This document shows positions 48,416-61,009 of a DNA stretch of 64,000 bases, one piece after another. The notes under the pieces are model-generated. The model had not been told where the DNA came from. It made no database searches and was given only the letters and a program-made list of their open reading frames with translations. The first letter of the stretch is position 1. The number at the start of each line of letters is the position of its first letter. Source of the stretch: Fomitopsis serialis. Taxonomy: Eukaryota > Basidiomycota > Agaricomycetes > Polyporales > Fomitopsidaceae. The DNA lies in the NCBI RefSeq assembly GCF_022376445.1, contig NW_025954979.1, forward strand, positions 62,001 through 126,000, given 5' to 3'. The position numbers and the translations under genes are program-made.

Positions 48416-49025
48416 CACGCTCCATCCAGCCTAAGGTTGTCTCTTCTTCATTGATAATTCGAGACGTACGGTACACCCGACCATTCCTGGCTGGTTCGCT
48501 GCGATGCTGCCGCGGCGGTGTCGCAAGCTCTGCACACGCATCATTCGTCCCGCTTCTTGCATCGTGGTGTCGCGCGAGTTGGTACAAGTATTCATATTAT
48601 CCGAGTATGCATGCGTCTGTGAGTAGGAATTCTGTCATGGGGTGGCAAAGAGACTTGAACTATGTACTGGTCGCGCCCATGGTCTCTGTTGCACATCGTG
48701 CGCCCTTCGATGGAACCATCATCATAGCCGTCCGGGTAGGGAGCAACTGCCTCGCTTTCAGCAAGCTCCTGTGTCTTTCATAATCGGGGAGTCAAACAAC
48801 GGTTGGGCGGTTTCGCATGTGAACTGCGCCAACTACGAGACGGACAAGAACAATGAGTACAACACACCGATTTGCGATCGGGTAGTCTGTGAAGTGGATG
48901 GTTCGATTCGAATAGATCCCGTACAGTGGTGTCAGTGTACAGGAGGGAGCTCAATACGCAACTACTCGTGGTTCCGTCAGTAGAGTCACAGTCCGCCTCA
49001 CACAGCCTCGCCTCGCAGGAACGCC
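48416..49025. other. Convergent intergenic region
   Basis: No gene supported. A sequence near 48,639-48,660 looks at first like a tRNA 3' half on the minus strand, but its T stem does not pair. Confidence 0.45.
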
Positions 49026-51635
49026 TTAGCTGTCTACGTCCATCAAGTCCTCTCTCGATTGAGGCGGCTCGACCGTCCCAGAAGACATGGTATACTCTGA
49101 TGGTGCCTGCGAGCGATACGGGGAAGTGGGAGGTGAGTTGGGATCCTGGACTTGTGATGCCAGTTGCGTCGGGAGTTGCGAGAGGAATATCTCGTTGTTG
49201 TGCTTGACGCTGTTCTACCCGGCAACGTCAGCGCGACGGACGGGATTCATTAAAGGGACACTTACCTTGACGCCCTCGAGCCAGTGTGCCCGCACGTTCT
49301 CCTCTTCCTCTGACAGAGCGCGGCTGTAGACGAGGAAGTACGGGCCAGCGCCGAGGTGCAGACCCACGCAGTCGTTGAGGACCGTCTCCTCGGGCACCTG
49401 TTGATGACCCCTTGGTCAGTTGTAGAACGAAACACCAGAGTGGTGACGCACCTCAGTGACGAGGTAGTCTTGCGTTTTCCACCACGTCCCCTTTTCTTTG
49501 ACATAGGAGTACAGGTGCTTCCTGCCGTACAAGCCATCATGGACTAGCACGACCCTGAGATCGTACTACATCATATTCAGCAACATGTTTCGTGTCGAAG
49601 GAAGGCAGCATCACGCACCCTGTGTTGTCGTAGTTCGGGTATATTGAACAGGTTCGCGCCTTCGTTTTCAACCTCGTAAGAGAGGCATCGATGCCTACTT
49701 GAAGGTGAGCAAACCCGGCGCGGGAGGGGACCGTAATCCTTACTCTGCAACTCGTTCTCGATGCGAGTGAGGATCTTTCGAAGCTTCAGAGCCATGTCTT
49801 GTATAGTGGTCTTCCGGATCGCGTCACCTGCGTCTTCAGCGACATTCTCGTAATAATGCAAGGATGACCGCAAGTCCGTCAGTGTATCCCTATCCTGTAC
49901 GGGGTGTTTCTCAGTTCGAGGGACAATCAACTGAGGCACAACGGTCGTACCTTGTGACGAGTCAGGGCCAGCTTGTTCGCCGACAACTCCTCGATCTCTT
50001 TCGTGAGGCTTTGCTGCTTTTCCCGAAGCTTATTCCCCAGAGCCAGATTCTGGGCGAGGTACTGATCCAAATATACATGCTTCGGATACTTGAACGTCGT
50101 CCGCTCCGTCCTCGCACCGATCGACGTCTCGTACGAGGGCAGCATATTATCGCGCACGAGCTGGAAAGCGACGATATCCGATGGCTCGAAGATCACACGT
50201 TGCTTCGTCGCAGGAGTCACGGCCCCCGTAAGTCCCAATTCCGAGGACAAGCAAGTGACAAGGTCGTTGGCGTCTTCCGTCCCGCGCACATCGACTTTGA
50301 CGACGGACAGGTCGTGCGCGCCGTCGAAGGGTACTTTGCTCAGGTCCTCGGTACTCACTCCGTAGCGGAAGTGAAACAGCCGGCTGAAAAAAAGGTGGAG
50401 GTGCATTGTCAATAGTGCCTACGCCGCCAAAAACCAGAGGACTCCCTACTCTGGCCACTCGGGCTCGTCCTGGACAGATGATTCAACTGTACGAGCGATC
50501 CTGCTATAGAACGCTAACAGAGAGATGGATTTGTAAGTCATTAACCAAGATAGCTTCCCTACGGTCGACATACCGAAGGTCGGGTCACCAGGGTGTTCGA
50601 TGGGACTGCCCCAAGGTTCCGGGGAGAAGGCTTGTATGACACGGTCGGAGTTGAGCTCGCTGAGAAGGGCGATCTCCATATTTGCGAATATCTCCATCAT
50701 GGACCATACTAGCAGATCTGCCTGGTGTCAGTTCGTCGGGGTCGATTATTTACTAGTATATACGTCTACCTGGGCCGGGTTCCTGGGGTGAGATTTCTGC
50801 ATCTTCTTGCGTCCGGGTTTGTTTTTCGAAGTATATTTGACCCCAACGTGCAATCGCATGTCGAAGTTGCGGAACATAGTACAAGGATTGGAGGAGCAAC
50901 CCTGCGTAGGCCATAGGCGAGCTCGTCGGACGGAGCGCCACAGGTCTGGCGACAAATGACTATGAGCAAGAGACACAAACGTACTGAACGATGGACAAAA
51001 TACCTTTTGTCCCTTCGCAGTCTCTCTTCTAGTGGCAACTCGTCGTAGTGGTCTAGACTGGGCGCATCTTCCAAGCTTGCTGCGATCGCACGGCTCAAGG
51101 ATTCGTCCTGCGGGTCTACCCCAGAAGTTGCCACCTATGTGGTCGCAGTTAAACATAGGTCCCCAAGTGTGAATAATTGACTCTTTGTCTCGTACATTAG
51201 AGGGAACGACGGCCCAGTTGGGATCTGGCGCCCTTTCGCTGGGTCCGAAATGCGCTCCTGTACCCTCAAGGGATGCCTGCAGTGCTCGAGAAAGCTCTTT
51301 ATCCTCATCTTCCGCAGTCAGATCAATGACTGAGGTATCCTTTTCAGGCTTGGAAGCTCGTATATGATCCCTCAGTCCCACCGTTTGTACATGCTAATCA
51401 CGGTAGACTTACGAGGAGGCGTGCGTGGTCCGACAGCTGGCCCACCCGCCCAAGATGTGTCCATAGTGCTGGCTACTTCTCCTAGATCACCCTCGAGCAA
51501 GGCACTGGCTGCCTTGTCCATATCGCCATTGTGTTTGCGCAAGACCTTGAGTGCGACGTCTACGGACACCGCGTCGCCCATCAGAGTCATGAGCATGTTG
51601 ACGTCGTCCTGTTCTTTCTGTGTGGTTATCTGCAT
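49026..51635 (-). CDS. UBA/UIM ubiquitin-protease-fold protein (USP25/28-like), catalytic Cys replaced
   Basis: The N-terminus is a UBA-like helix bundle (DDVNMLMTLMGDAVSVDVAL, KVLRKHNGDMDKAASALLEG). Two UIM motifs follow (DKELSRALQASLEG and DESLSRAIAASLED). The USP fold starts with ALRPTSSPMAYAGLLLQSLY, YVPQLRHAIARW. This aligns with the canonical Cys box, but Ala (codon 50909-50911) stands where the nucleophile should be. Later come IFANMEIALLSELNSDRVIQ, a coiled-coil insert (LREKQQSLTKEIEELSANKL) and the His box GLYGRKHLYSYVKEKGTWW, with ETVLNDCVGLHLGAGPYFLV. The C-terminus ends DLMDVDS. It binds ubiquitin by its motifs; protease activity is doubtful. Several introns and probably slips. 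Confidence 0.78.
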
Positions 51636-52162
51636 GTTCCTGTCTTGCTGGTATAGCGGATGGAAGAGTTCGCGCAGGAAGAAGAGCCAAGGTCTTGACT
51701 GTCTCTCATTGAATGGTAAGGTCGTTCGCTACCGCCTTCGGTATGCTCGATTGTGGGTGTCCGCCACCGATCGGGGTCACGTGGCTCAAGTGACCGGTAC
51801 TTTGGCAGCGGTGAATATTCAATTCAGTTTCCTTCATCCTACTATATACTCCTGAGTGTTACACTTGACGAGTTTAGGAGAAGTGATGTCTCTGCCGAGT
51901 CCCTACCCTACTGCCTTCGACTAGCAAAATCGGGAAATCTCAGATCATGTCTCCCAGAGATCTGATCGCGCGACGCGTGCGATCCTGGGCGTCTATAGAC
52001 CACAGTGCGTAGGCCGCTACGCGGACCGCCACAAGCCCCTTCACCTTCTGCTCTCGACTGGCTTGTGTACTCTTCAGATTTCCTTGTAAGCGATAGTTTT
52101 CTAGGCGAAATGACACAGGCTTACTGGATGTTGAGACTTGAGCATTAAATACATTCCCAAAC
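51636..52162. promoter_or_regulatory. Divergent region between the USP-like gene and CSN2
   Basis: 527 bp separate the start codons. No extra gene or clear TATA box recognised. Confidence 0.45.
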
Positions 52163-54104
52163 ATGGATGACGATGATGCTGATTACATGCAAGGAAGCGA
52201 CGACGAGGTCGGTCTTCATCTACTTGCTCTGCACATGAGCCTAACCCTTTAAGTCCTAGGACTACGGTTTTGACTACTCTGACGATGACCAGGAGGACGC
52301 AACCGCAAGCGCAGACGTCGAAAACATGTACTATACGGCAAAGGGTAAGTGGCTCCGTCCTCGTGCCCTACACATGATTCCGATGTCCTCCAAAGCGAAG
52401 AAAGAGGACAACCCAGAACAAGCGTTGAAGGAGTTCCGAGCAATAGTTGATCAGGAGGAAGAGAAAGGAGACTGGTGCGTTGCTCTGTCTTATGCCTCAC
52501 GATATACGTTGACGCCCTTGTGTTCGCAAGGGGGTTCAAAGCGCTGAAGCAATCGACAAAGATCCTCTTTCTACAGCTTCACAGACCGAACGATGCACTG
52601 GAGACTTACAAGCAGCTGCTTACGTATACCAAGTCCGCTGTTACTCGCAACTACTCCGAGAAGACAATTAACGGCATCTTGGACTACGTCGGTGGCGGGA
52701 AGGGCGGGCCCGTTGAAGTAGATATACTCGAGAAGTTCTACCAGGCCACGAAAGCGGCGCTGCTGGAGGCGAAAAACGACGTATGTTGTGGAATTGAGAT
52801 ACCCAGGGCCATCGCTCATGTTCTCTTCAGCGGTTGTCAGCAAAGACAAACCTCAAGCTCGCGAAGCTCTGGCTCGACAGGAAGCAATACAACCGGCTAG
52901 GCAAGGTCCGTATCAAGGTATAGCGATTGCATTCTACGTCCTTAATCGACATGTAGGTTCTGCGAGACCTCCATCAAGCAACAGCCGGTACAGATGGCGA
53001 GGATGTCGCGCAGAAGGGTACGCAACTCCTCGAGATATACGCACTCGAGATCCAGATGCACAACGAGATGAAGAACTTCAAGAAGCTCAAGGAGATCTAC
53101 AACGCATCGAACTCCGTGCGCTCAGCGATCCCGCATCCCCGGATCCTGGGTGTCATCAAGGAATGCGGAGGTAAGATGTGGATGGGCGAACGTGCGTGTT
53201 CATTAGCTTGACTGTCCATATGGACCTGCCATCTGAGATCTGAGATGGCATGCAGGACAATGGAACCGTGCTAGTGAGGACTTCTTCGAGTCGTTCAAGA
53301 ACTACGATGAGGCGGGCTCGCCGCAGCGGATTCAAGTGCTGAAGTACCTTGTGCTGGCGAACATGCTGACCGGAAGCGAGGTCAACCCTTTCGACAGTCA
53401 AGAGACGAAGCCGTACAAGAACGACCCTCAAATCAAGGCTATGACCGATCTCGTCGATGCATACCAACGACGCGAAGTTCACACCGCCGAGAAAATCTTG
53501 AAGGGTGTGTCCATCCGCTACGTCCTGGTCTGCAGATTCTCAACCGTTCGCATCTCAGACAACCGGACGATCATGGACGACCCATTCATCCAGTCGTATA
53601 TCGGGGAGCTGCTGCGTAGTCTTCGCACCCAGTATCTCATCGACCTCATCAAGCCCTATACTCGGCTCGAACTGTCGTTCCTTGCCAAGGTACATACTAC
53701 GCGTCATCCATCCGATGGATTCAGTTTTGATAGTCGTTGTTCCAGCAACTCAATGTGGATAAGGATGAAGTGGAAGACCTCCTCATTGGACTGATTCTCG
53801 AGGGCAAGGTCGAGGGCAAGATCGACCAAGTTTCGATGCGTCTCGAGCTGTCAACGAAGTAGGTCACGCCCATTCACATATCTATATTGTGCTTGACATC
53901 ATTCCCTTCCGTCTCAGGCAGAGCCTGGAGAAGAGACGGTACGACGCACTCGACAAGTGGACCGGTGCCCTCGAGTCCGTGCACAACGCCATCGTCGGCA
54001 AGGCGCAGAGCGGCAACCGAGGAACGGACACCTCGTTCAACGTCAGCGGCGACCCATTCAGCGCCCCCATGCGCGAGATGGAGAGGACTGGAGGCAGGTT
54101 CTGA
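52163..54104 (+). CDS. CSN2: COP9 signalosome complex subunit 2
   Basis: CSN2 is a PCI-domain scaffold of the COP9 signalosome, which removes Nedd8 from cullins. The acidic N-terminus ([10 protein letters not shown], then [20 protein letters not shown]) is followed by helical repeats: [73 protein letters not shown] and [20 protein letters not shown]. The PCI winged-helix part has [40 protein letters not shown] and [13 protein letters not shown]. It ends [11 protein letters not shown]. There are about nine introns, one in the second codon block. The order and length match fungal CSN2. No clear slip was needed. Confidence 0.95.
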
Positions 54105-54396
54105 GCGAATTGCAGGTCTCAAATACTGGATGTTGTCGTGTTGTATATCACCATTGTGTAGCTCTCACTTCGCCATGCTTGCTATCGCATTTTGCTAAGG
54201 TTGAGCAGGTCGCTACCCGTGAGTCCATGATAACCAGATTTTATTATCAGGCGAGCAGTAAGGAAGCAACCGGGGGGCTTGGAAAAGACATGAGTACAGT
54301 GGGGTAGCCTGACTGGCACCCATGTCATGACTGAAGTACGACCTGTGTGGGATATGAGCACGGTTCATGGTAGATATACGCACACTGCTCACCGCT

Positions 54397-54956
54397 CTAT
54401 ACACGGGGATATACGGGCTTCCAGTCGTAATTCCACCCATCCCGCGATGGCGTGTCCGTCGGTATACGGATCTCTCTCGGGAACAAACCCCGTATCCTCG
54501 ACTCCAGTGCCCTTTTCTCCGGTGCCTTCAACGTCTTCGCCAACTCGACCTCCTCGGGGGAGCGTGCCCTCGGGTCCTCCTCCTGGTTCGCTTCTCTATA
54601 CAATTTCGGGTCTACCTCCCTCAAACCTCCATCGCTCGCTCCATACACTGGTGCTTGCGCTCGAGCTCCGCCTGGCGCCTCCGTCGGACGTGTCGCTGGT
54701 GGAGGAACCACGCCCGCTCAATCGTTTCGTGCGCCTGCACGGAGGGGATCGCGCGTTGAAGGCGTCTGCCGACGTCTGGCCGCCACGACCCAATCGGTGT
54801 CTCCTTGTTGCGGATGTTGGTCGGGTAGAGGGCGCGACGGATTTGCTCCATTCTTGGGTCGGCCCCTTGAGTGTCCTTCCTCGCGTAGCGGACGGAGGAT
54901 TGGGCGACGCGGAGGCGCAGCGGCGCGTCGCGCACGGCGAGGAGGGAGAAAGACAT
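54397..54956 (-). CDS. Mitochondrial large-subunit ribosomal protein mL40 (MRP-L28 family)
   Basis: The N-terminus MSFSLLAVRDAPLRLRVAQS is an Arg-rich, acid-free mitochondrial presequence. The body has IRRALYPTNIRNKETPIGSW, RPDVGRRLQRAIPSVQAHET and ERAWFLHQRHVRRRRQAELE, which I recognise as the MRP-L28/mL40 family. One T appears to be missing from a run at 54623-54625 (plus-strand AAA). Restoring it gives AMEVLREVDPKLYREANQEE, and the frame then runs to DTPSRDGWNYDWKP and the stop. Without it the frame ends right after AMEV. The gene converges on CSN2. The start could be 105 nt further upstream, but the chosen Met gives the better presequence. Confidence 0.75.
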
Positions 54957-56536
54957 GACGGGTGGGCGGGTGTCTGCGCGTACGTGTGCCACCGCGTCGA
55001 CGAGGTTGCTGCTCAGGATCGTCCTCAGAATTTTGGCATTCCGAGACCGGATCGGGTACAATCCGTATTTGGCAATTGTCGATGGTTGAGCGTCGCACTT
55101 GGACCGGCGCTTCTGTCCTCACACATCCGACGACCTCCGCTCAAACACGTCCTTTCGCGGTAATAAAGCCTTTCAAGCTCATCTTTCATTTCGTACCGGA
55201 GCTTCTGTTTTATGACTCATGCAGCCGGTTTCAGCCATGAATGCATGACGGCCGGTCTACTAGGAAGCTTAGCTGTGGCAGGCCACCGTGCGATCTTGCC
55301 ACAAACTACGCGTTGGTACGTGTCTATTTACTCTGTCGCGAGAGGTTCTGATATTTATGAAATTCTGTTGGGAGATGAGGAGCCCGGCTGTACCTATCGT
55401 ATGAAATCTCAGTTGCGCTGCAATATACCCCCTCTCAGCTCACTCCGCTGGTCCGTACAGACGGTTCATGACTACTTCTCCGTAGTCAGCGAACTACTGG
55501 CAAATATATTATAGCCCGTGGTCCTCTGGTACCTTGAAGGTCGGTGTTTACCTTTGTCGTGTACGTGTCCGCCGTACGTGTTCGCCGTTCGAGTGCACTG
55601 ACACCATCATTCTATCGGTGTACGAATTGTATTCTTTCAAAGAATGCTTGCAGAATGCTAGGCCATGTCCCGATCCGCCAAATCGTCAACCCGCTTCATT
55701 GAAACATGGACTCGCCGTGTGAACCGCATCGCAAGTACTGGCGGAGCGTTGTCATGTTCAAGTGCAGTCCGCTCAGACGATCGAAGAAAGCGCAATATCA
55801 GACTGATGAATTGCCACCGCTCCATTCTCACCATGCTTGTATTTCTGATCCAAGGCAGTTGCAACGACGGGTCTCCCAGGTGCCATTTTTGTATTGCACG
55901 TTGCCCAAAATACTCTGATGATCAGTCCGCTCGCAGAAATAGTATGCCCTTTATTGAGCGGTCAACGAGCGTGGATGTGAATTGAGAAGGCAACCAGTTA
56001 ATCATCGAGCACCACGACTAGTGGGTCCGCTCACATCGGGGCGGCTGACAAGTTTCATCGAATAGAACTGTGGTCTGAGAGGACGGTTACCGCAGGACCA
56101 GCGCGAACGCGTTTCGAGAAGCATTCAGCCTCGCCGAATTGGTAAGTACGGCGCCCTGCACGTAGGCTACTGACCAATGCCTACGGCATCGCATACGCAG
56201 CTATTGAGGACGAACTGCAAGGAAATTTGAAGTCCTGAACCTAGTAGTACGCATGATGTATTTACTATAGTCGTACGCGATTTAAACGATGAGCTTCCCA
56301 TCGGACGTAGACCTGGCGTAAAGGACGCTGGCTGTTTGAATAAACCACACACTGCATCATGACTCATAGCCTGTCATTTTGTACTGCATAACCAACTTAC
56401 CAACGAACTTGTGTATTACACAGTCGGTGAATTTCGAGCCAGAGAAGCGCCCAGTCATAGACCAGAGCGCGGGCAGCGGGCGTCTATTGACCTCCTCCGT
56501 TCCGGGAAACAGTGGCACTCAATCCTTCTCTCGACC
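54957..56536. other. Intergenic region between mL40 and uL1m
   Basis: About 1.6 kb with promoters of two divergent mitochondrial ribosome genes. Small open frames around 55.66-55.99 kb occur on both strands over the same bases; none shows a motif. Confidence 0.45.
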
Positions 56537-57695
56537 ATGTCTGCTTTCCTCGCGCAGCTGGGTGTGCGGTGCCACCCCTCGGAAGGCTTTCTATCTCGTA
56601 GGGCAAGTGTCATACGACCATCCCACAAACTCATACTAAGCCAGCGGCGCTAGACATGGCAGAGCTGCCGCCAGTTCCACGGCAGTCAGGTCGTGCTCGC
56701 GCGGCGAGACAAGAAGAAAGTCGTTGCTCCGACCAAGGCGCAGCTGGCCGCAAAGGCGCGGAAAAAGGCTCTGAAAGCCAAGAAGAGCATCTATGCCTCG
56801 GAGAAGATGACGCTGGAAGATGCCGTCAACGTGCTACGGGTAGGCTGCGCCATGTCACGTCCTCCTACCGCATCGCATCCTTTGACACCGGGTCATGGTG
56901 TTTAGGCTGTTGAGGTCGCCGCGCCGAACTCCACGTATGAACTTGTGGTAAAGACCCTCCTGGTAAAGGGTACGACTATTCCCAAGGGCCGTTACAGCCT
57001 TCCGAGAGAGACGAAGAACTCCACTCAGGATCGCATCCTGGTGTTCGCGGAAGGCAAGGCGGCAGATGAGGCGAGGAGGGCGGGTGTAGACATTGTCGGT
57101 GGCCCGGAGCTCGTTGACGGTGTGCGTCTCTCTCAATCAATCATATGTTTCTATGACCGATGGTCGTGTTGTGCAGGTCATCAGCGGTCGGCATCAAGCT
57201 ACGATGTTCCTGTGTACTCCGGACCTCATTCGTGCAATAACGCCGAAGCTTGGGCGTATACTTGGTCCTCGAGGTCTTATGCCCTCGGAACGTAGGGGAA
57301 CCGTCACCGCCAACATTTCTGGATTCATCCGCAAACTGAAGGGTACCAGTGAGTGGAAAGGCGACAAGGCCGGGACAATCAGGGCACCCATTGCGAAGGT
57401 CAGCATACATCCTACTCTTGTTAAGGGAACGCTTGCGCTGAGACAGTGCTCAGATGCACTTCCCTATTCCTGACGTCGTCAAAAATATTCGTTACTTCTT
57501 GGGCGTGGTCAAGGAGGCGACGGGCAACCTGGTAGACTCTGAAGCTTCTTCGAAGAAGGATGCGAACAAGAAGCCTGGTGCGCATGACTCCTTTACATAC
57601 TTTCATCGCGTCTAAAATACCTCACAGCGACCGCTATCACACGAGTCGTTCTAAGCTCCCGACAGGGTCCTGGTATAGAAATCTCTGATGCATAG
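56537..57695 (+). CDS. Mitochondrial ribosomal protein uL1m
   Basis: This is the L1-stalk protein of the mitochondrial large ribosomal subunit. A short first exon (MSAFLAQLGV, presequence-like) joins an exon with QFHGSQVVLARRDKKKVV, KKALKAKKSIYASEKMTLED and AVNVLR. Then come AVEVAAPNSTYELVVKTLLV, DRILVFAEGKAADEARRAGV, DIVGGPELVDGV and the L1 signature ITPKLGRILGPRGLMPSERR, GTVTANISGFI. The last exons give MHFPIPDVVKNIRYFLGVVK and end GPGIEISDA. The GPRGLMP loop that contacts rRNA is intact. Five or six GT-AG introns. Confidence 0.9.
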
Positions 57696-58487
57696 ATTAC
57701 TACTACATAATCGGTATCCGGTGAATTCGTTTGTACCTCTTTGGTCGCCTTAACACTTGCTCCTGAAGCCTGCCAATCGTCTTGTGACATCTGCAACATC
57801 TGCATTCTCTGCATCGCCCAGGTATACCGTATGTCAGGACGCGCTCGATGCGGCGATGCTCTCCTAAATGCCATCTTCGCCGAGACTGAATTTGATAGGA
57901 ACATATCCTCCGCTGCTATGCGTAATTTTTCCTGCGTTCAATGGATGTGACATTTCACCTCATCACACTCGCTGACAGCTCGAGCCTCCAATACTTCACT
58001 TTGCGTCCATTTTGGCCCGCCAGTCGCACCCTCGTACGCAACCATCAGCTTGAACGTTTGAACATGGTGACCGTACGAGATGTCATATCCTCACATGTGT
58101 GCACAGCGAACGCGCAGACCATTCGGATGGCAATATTAATGTCGACGGCAAGCGTGATCAAGTCGACAATGAGTGAATGCTAATTTCCAAGCAATTAATA
58201 GAGTCGTCCTGCGAATCAGAGATGGTTACTAGTTTCCGCTGCAGACCATAAAAGCTGCGTCTTTGGATGGTCTACTGCAAGTGATACTGCTGCACGACAT
58301 GACCACGAATGAGTCTGCTCTCCGACTCTCACTGATGATTCCGATGTTCCACCGGAGCGGAGCGATGGTGTCTCTTGTCAGTAGTTGTACATATTAGTGC
58401 GTCGTAATGCTACATAGCGGGTACTGAGTGGAGTGCTCGGACCAAGAGGACAGCGCGCAAATGAGTGCATCATAGACCCAAAGTAAA
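57696..58487. other. Convergent intergenic region uL1m / Rsm22
   Basis: About 790 bp. No gene supported; open frames on either strand lack motifs. Confidence 0.45.
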
Positions 58488-60745
58488 CTAAACGAACTCT
58501 TTCGCTAGCTGCCGCGCTCGTCTCCTCTCCTTCTCTTGCCTGGTACGCTCCTTAAGATCGCCAGATATCTTACCATAGCTTGCTGCTTGCGGTGAGCCTC
58601 TCCTGCGCTTTCCGATGTCCCCGCCTTTGATAGGAGTGTCCTTATTGGCCGGCTGGAACCGCTCTTGAGGACGGTTCTTGGGCTCATGGGGGAAGATGTC
58701 GCCCCAGTTGGATTTCCTCGCGTCGTAGAATGGCTGTTTACCTTGCGACTTGGGGATCGTCATGCGCATGATCTTGCCTTCAGACGACGATGAGGATAGC
58801 AATCGGCAACAACAGCGCAAGCAACGTACCTTCAGCCGTGCAACCGTCAAGGATAATGTGACCGCTTTTCTTCAGAGGCGGGAAAACGAGGCGAGGCCAG
58901 CTGTAAGCTTCCAATCGCAGGGCGGTCTGCATATCTTTCTCCGCGAGCTCTATAGCGCTCGACGTCGCAGCCATTTCCGGTTGGGAAGGGAGGGGGTTGC
59001 CAGATCCTGCTCTCACATCGCTGTAATCGTGTTCCACGACGAGTTCCTTGACCGGCTCCTGCTTCAGCGCCGCCTTTGCGGCTTCACGCTTCCCGACATA
59101 GCCCAGTCGTCCAACTTTCGTGCCTGATGGCAAGGGCCTACTGCCCCTACGTACCACGACGTATGTGTAGCCGCTGTCTTCGTGTCCAACTCCCGAGTGC
59201 TTCGTTTTGCGCACGAATTCCGGCCGCTGAAGTCTCTGCGAGAAAGCGCACACCAGTTTTGTTGCACCCGACGTGTATAATGGGCATGCGCCGTCGTGGG
59301 GGCACTAGTAGAAATGTGAGTATGGATGCAGACGCGGGATCGTCGGATACAATATTACCGGCGCGATGACGTGAGAACCACGAATGCTTGCTCCGTCGAA
59401 AGCGGGGTCTTCCAATTCTTTCCTTCCCATCTTCAGTAGATATTCCCTGGCTTCCGCAATGCACTCAAACCCAGTGGTTGTATTGTGGTCGATCAGAACC
59501 TTCGCAAAGACGTCAGACAAACCTCCGCGTACAGAAAATTTGACACACCATCACGTCCGCGCCACTCTCCCACATTTTCTTGACGAGGGCCCTCCTCGCA
59601 TGTGAGGTGGGTGTCGAAGACAGCAGGAAAGCGGATAACGCTAGTGCGTTCTTTCCTTCAGAACGTTCGATAACGTTGTCGTCTCGGAAGGACTTCTGCC
59701 ACGAGATATTCAATCCACCTAGCTCGATGTCTAACAGACGTAGCGTGAGCAACGCGTAGCATCACGGATGGGACAACCAACCTCGGATAAGTCGCTTGCC
59801 AATGCTGACCAGACCCTCCCGATCGTCGATTCCTAAGTAATTTGTCATGGTCGACTGTGCCAATTCAGCATTGGTCCTGTCCGGTGGATTTGTGTCACCC
59901 TTTTGGAATAGGTGCGATGAGGCCCTACGTGGTGCAGAGCCATAAATGAGAGGCACCAGAACTATCAATACGTAAGACATACCATAGACCTGTACCTGTA
60001 CCGGAACCCCAATCAATGACGCGTTCGACTGCCCATTCGGGTCCAAGACGTTGCTTCACATGGTCGAGCACGGCATAGACTACAGAGTAATGCGACGGCA
60101 GCGCAATCGAGGCAAACGCGGTACCGTCTCTTTGTGCATGCAACCGTTCCTTCTTCCGGGACTTGTATTGGGCACTGTAAGACGTGTTCCAATCGGGGTC
60201 TTCTGTTCCCTCGGCTGCCTCTGAGAAGAGTCTTGTAGCATCGTTGCGTAGCATATGCTTGTCGGACTCTGAGTGCATGATGTCCCAGTTAATGCATGCG
60301 TGAAGGGCGGCGGACCGTTAAGGTACTGACCTGCAATAAGGCGATCGATACTCTTCTGCAATTCGAACGGAAGGACGACTGCCCCAACTTGCTGACTGCC
60401 GAACGCAGCAGCAGGAGACTTCCGACCTTCCCCGGAGTCGAATACATCCCAATGAGGCTCTGGCAACTCAGCTTCGTAACCGTCTTCCTCGGCCGCATCA
60501 TCCTCAGGGTAAACCTCCAATTCGCGATGAACGCGAGCAGTCGGATGACTGGCGGTAGGATGTCTAGAATTTTGACGAAGAAGAGACATGTCCACATCCT
60601 TCAGAACGGCGTGGAACGATGGGTCCAGATCGAGAGGTGCATTGGGCTGATGGGATGAGGAGGCAGCACTCGATGAGAAGTAAACAGCGTCAGTTTGCCG
60701 CCGCAAGACGGCGGCCAAGGACCTGCAGCACCGCGAGCGAAGCAT
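58488..60745 (-). CDS. RSM22: Mitochondrial Rsm22-type methyltransferase-like protein (METTL17 family)
   Basis: Rsm22 is a mitochondrial small-subunit assembly factor with a class I methyltransferase fold. The N-terminus MLRSRCCRSLAAVLRRQ is a presequence; the longer frame above it starts at a non-ATG codon. The fold shows SHYSVVYAVLDHVKQRLG, then VERVIDWGSGTGTGLW (the SAM loop), NISWQKSFRDDNVIE and DHNTTTGFECIAEAREYLL. After an intron follows CPHDGACPLYTSG and LVCAFSQRLQRPEFVRKTKH. The Cys residues match those reported to hold a 4Fe-4S cluster in METTL17/Rsm22. The C-terminus is basic (KERTRQEKERRRARQLAKEF). Divergent from the Sad1 gene by about 260 bp. Confidence 0.9.
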
Positions 60746-61009
60746 GTTACTTTCTGCGCACAAGCAGAGAAGATCTGGACAACGAGTCCGACACAGGAGA
60801 GGGGTGTTCAGAAGCAGGAGCAGGAAGAGGAAGGCCCTGCTCTGAGGAGAACGCGACCGTGACGCGGTAGGATCGCTTGAAATTTCAGCGTTTCAGTCAC
60901 ATGCTCACCGTGTACATTGGTCGTCTCGGGGCTGTCTTCGACCGCGACCAAAAGCCCTCACCACCACATACGTTGACTTCTGTTGCCTCTGTCGTGCTCG
61001 CTCGACAAC
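60746..61009. promoter_or_regulatory. Bidirectional promoter region RSM22 / SAD1
   Basis: The divergent start codons are 264 bp apart. No TATA box recognised. Confidence 0.5.

Noticed and set aside
48639..48675. tRNA-like 3' half on the minus strand (GTTCAAGTCTCT next to CCACCCCA)
   Set aside because: The T stem does not pair and no matching D or anticodon arm was found upstream.
55665..55985. Overlapping small open frames on both strands upstream of uL1m
   Set aside because: Both strands are open over the same bases, so neither frame is supported.
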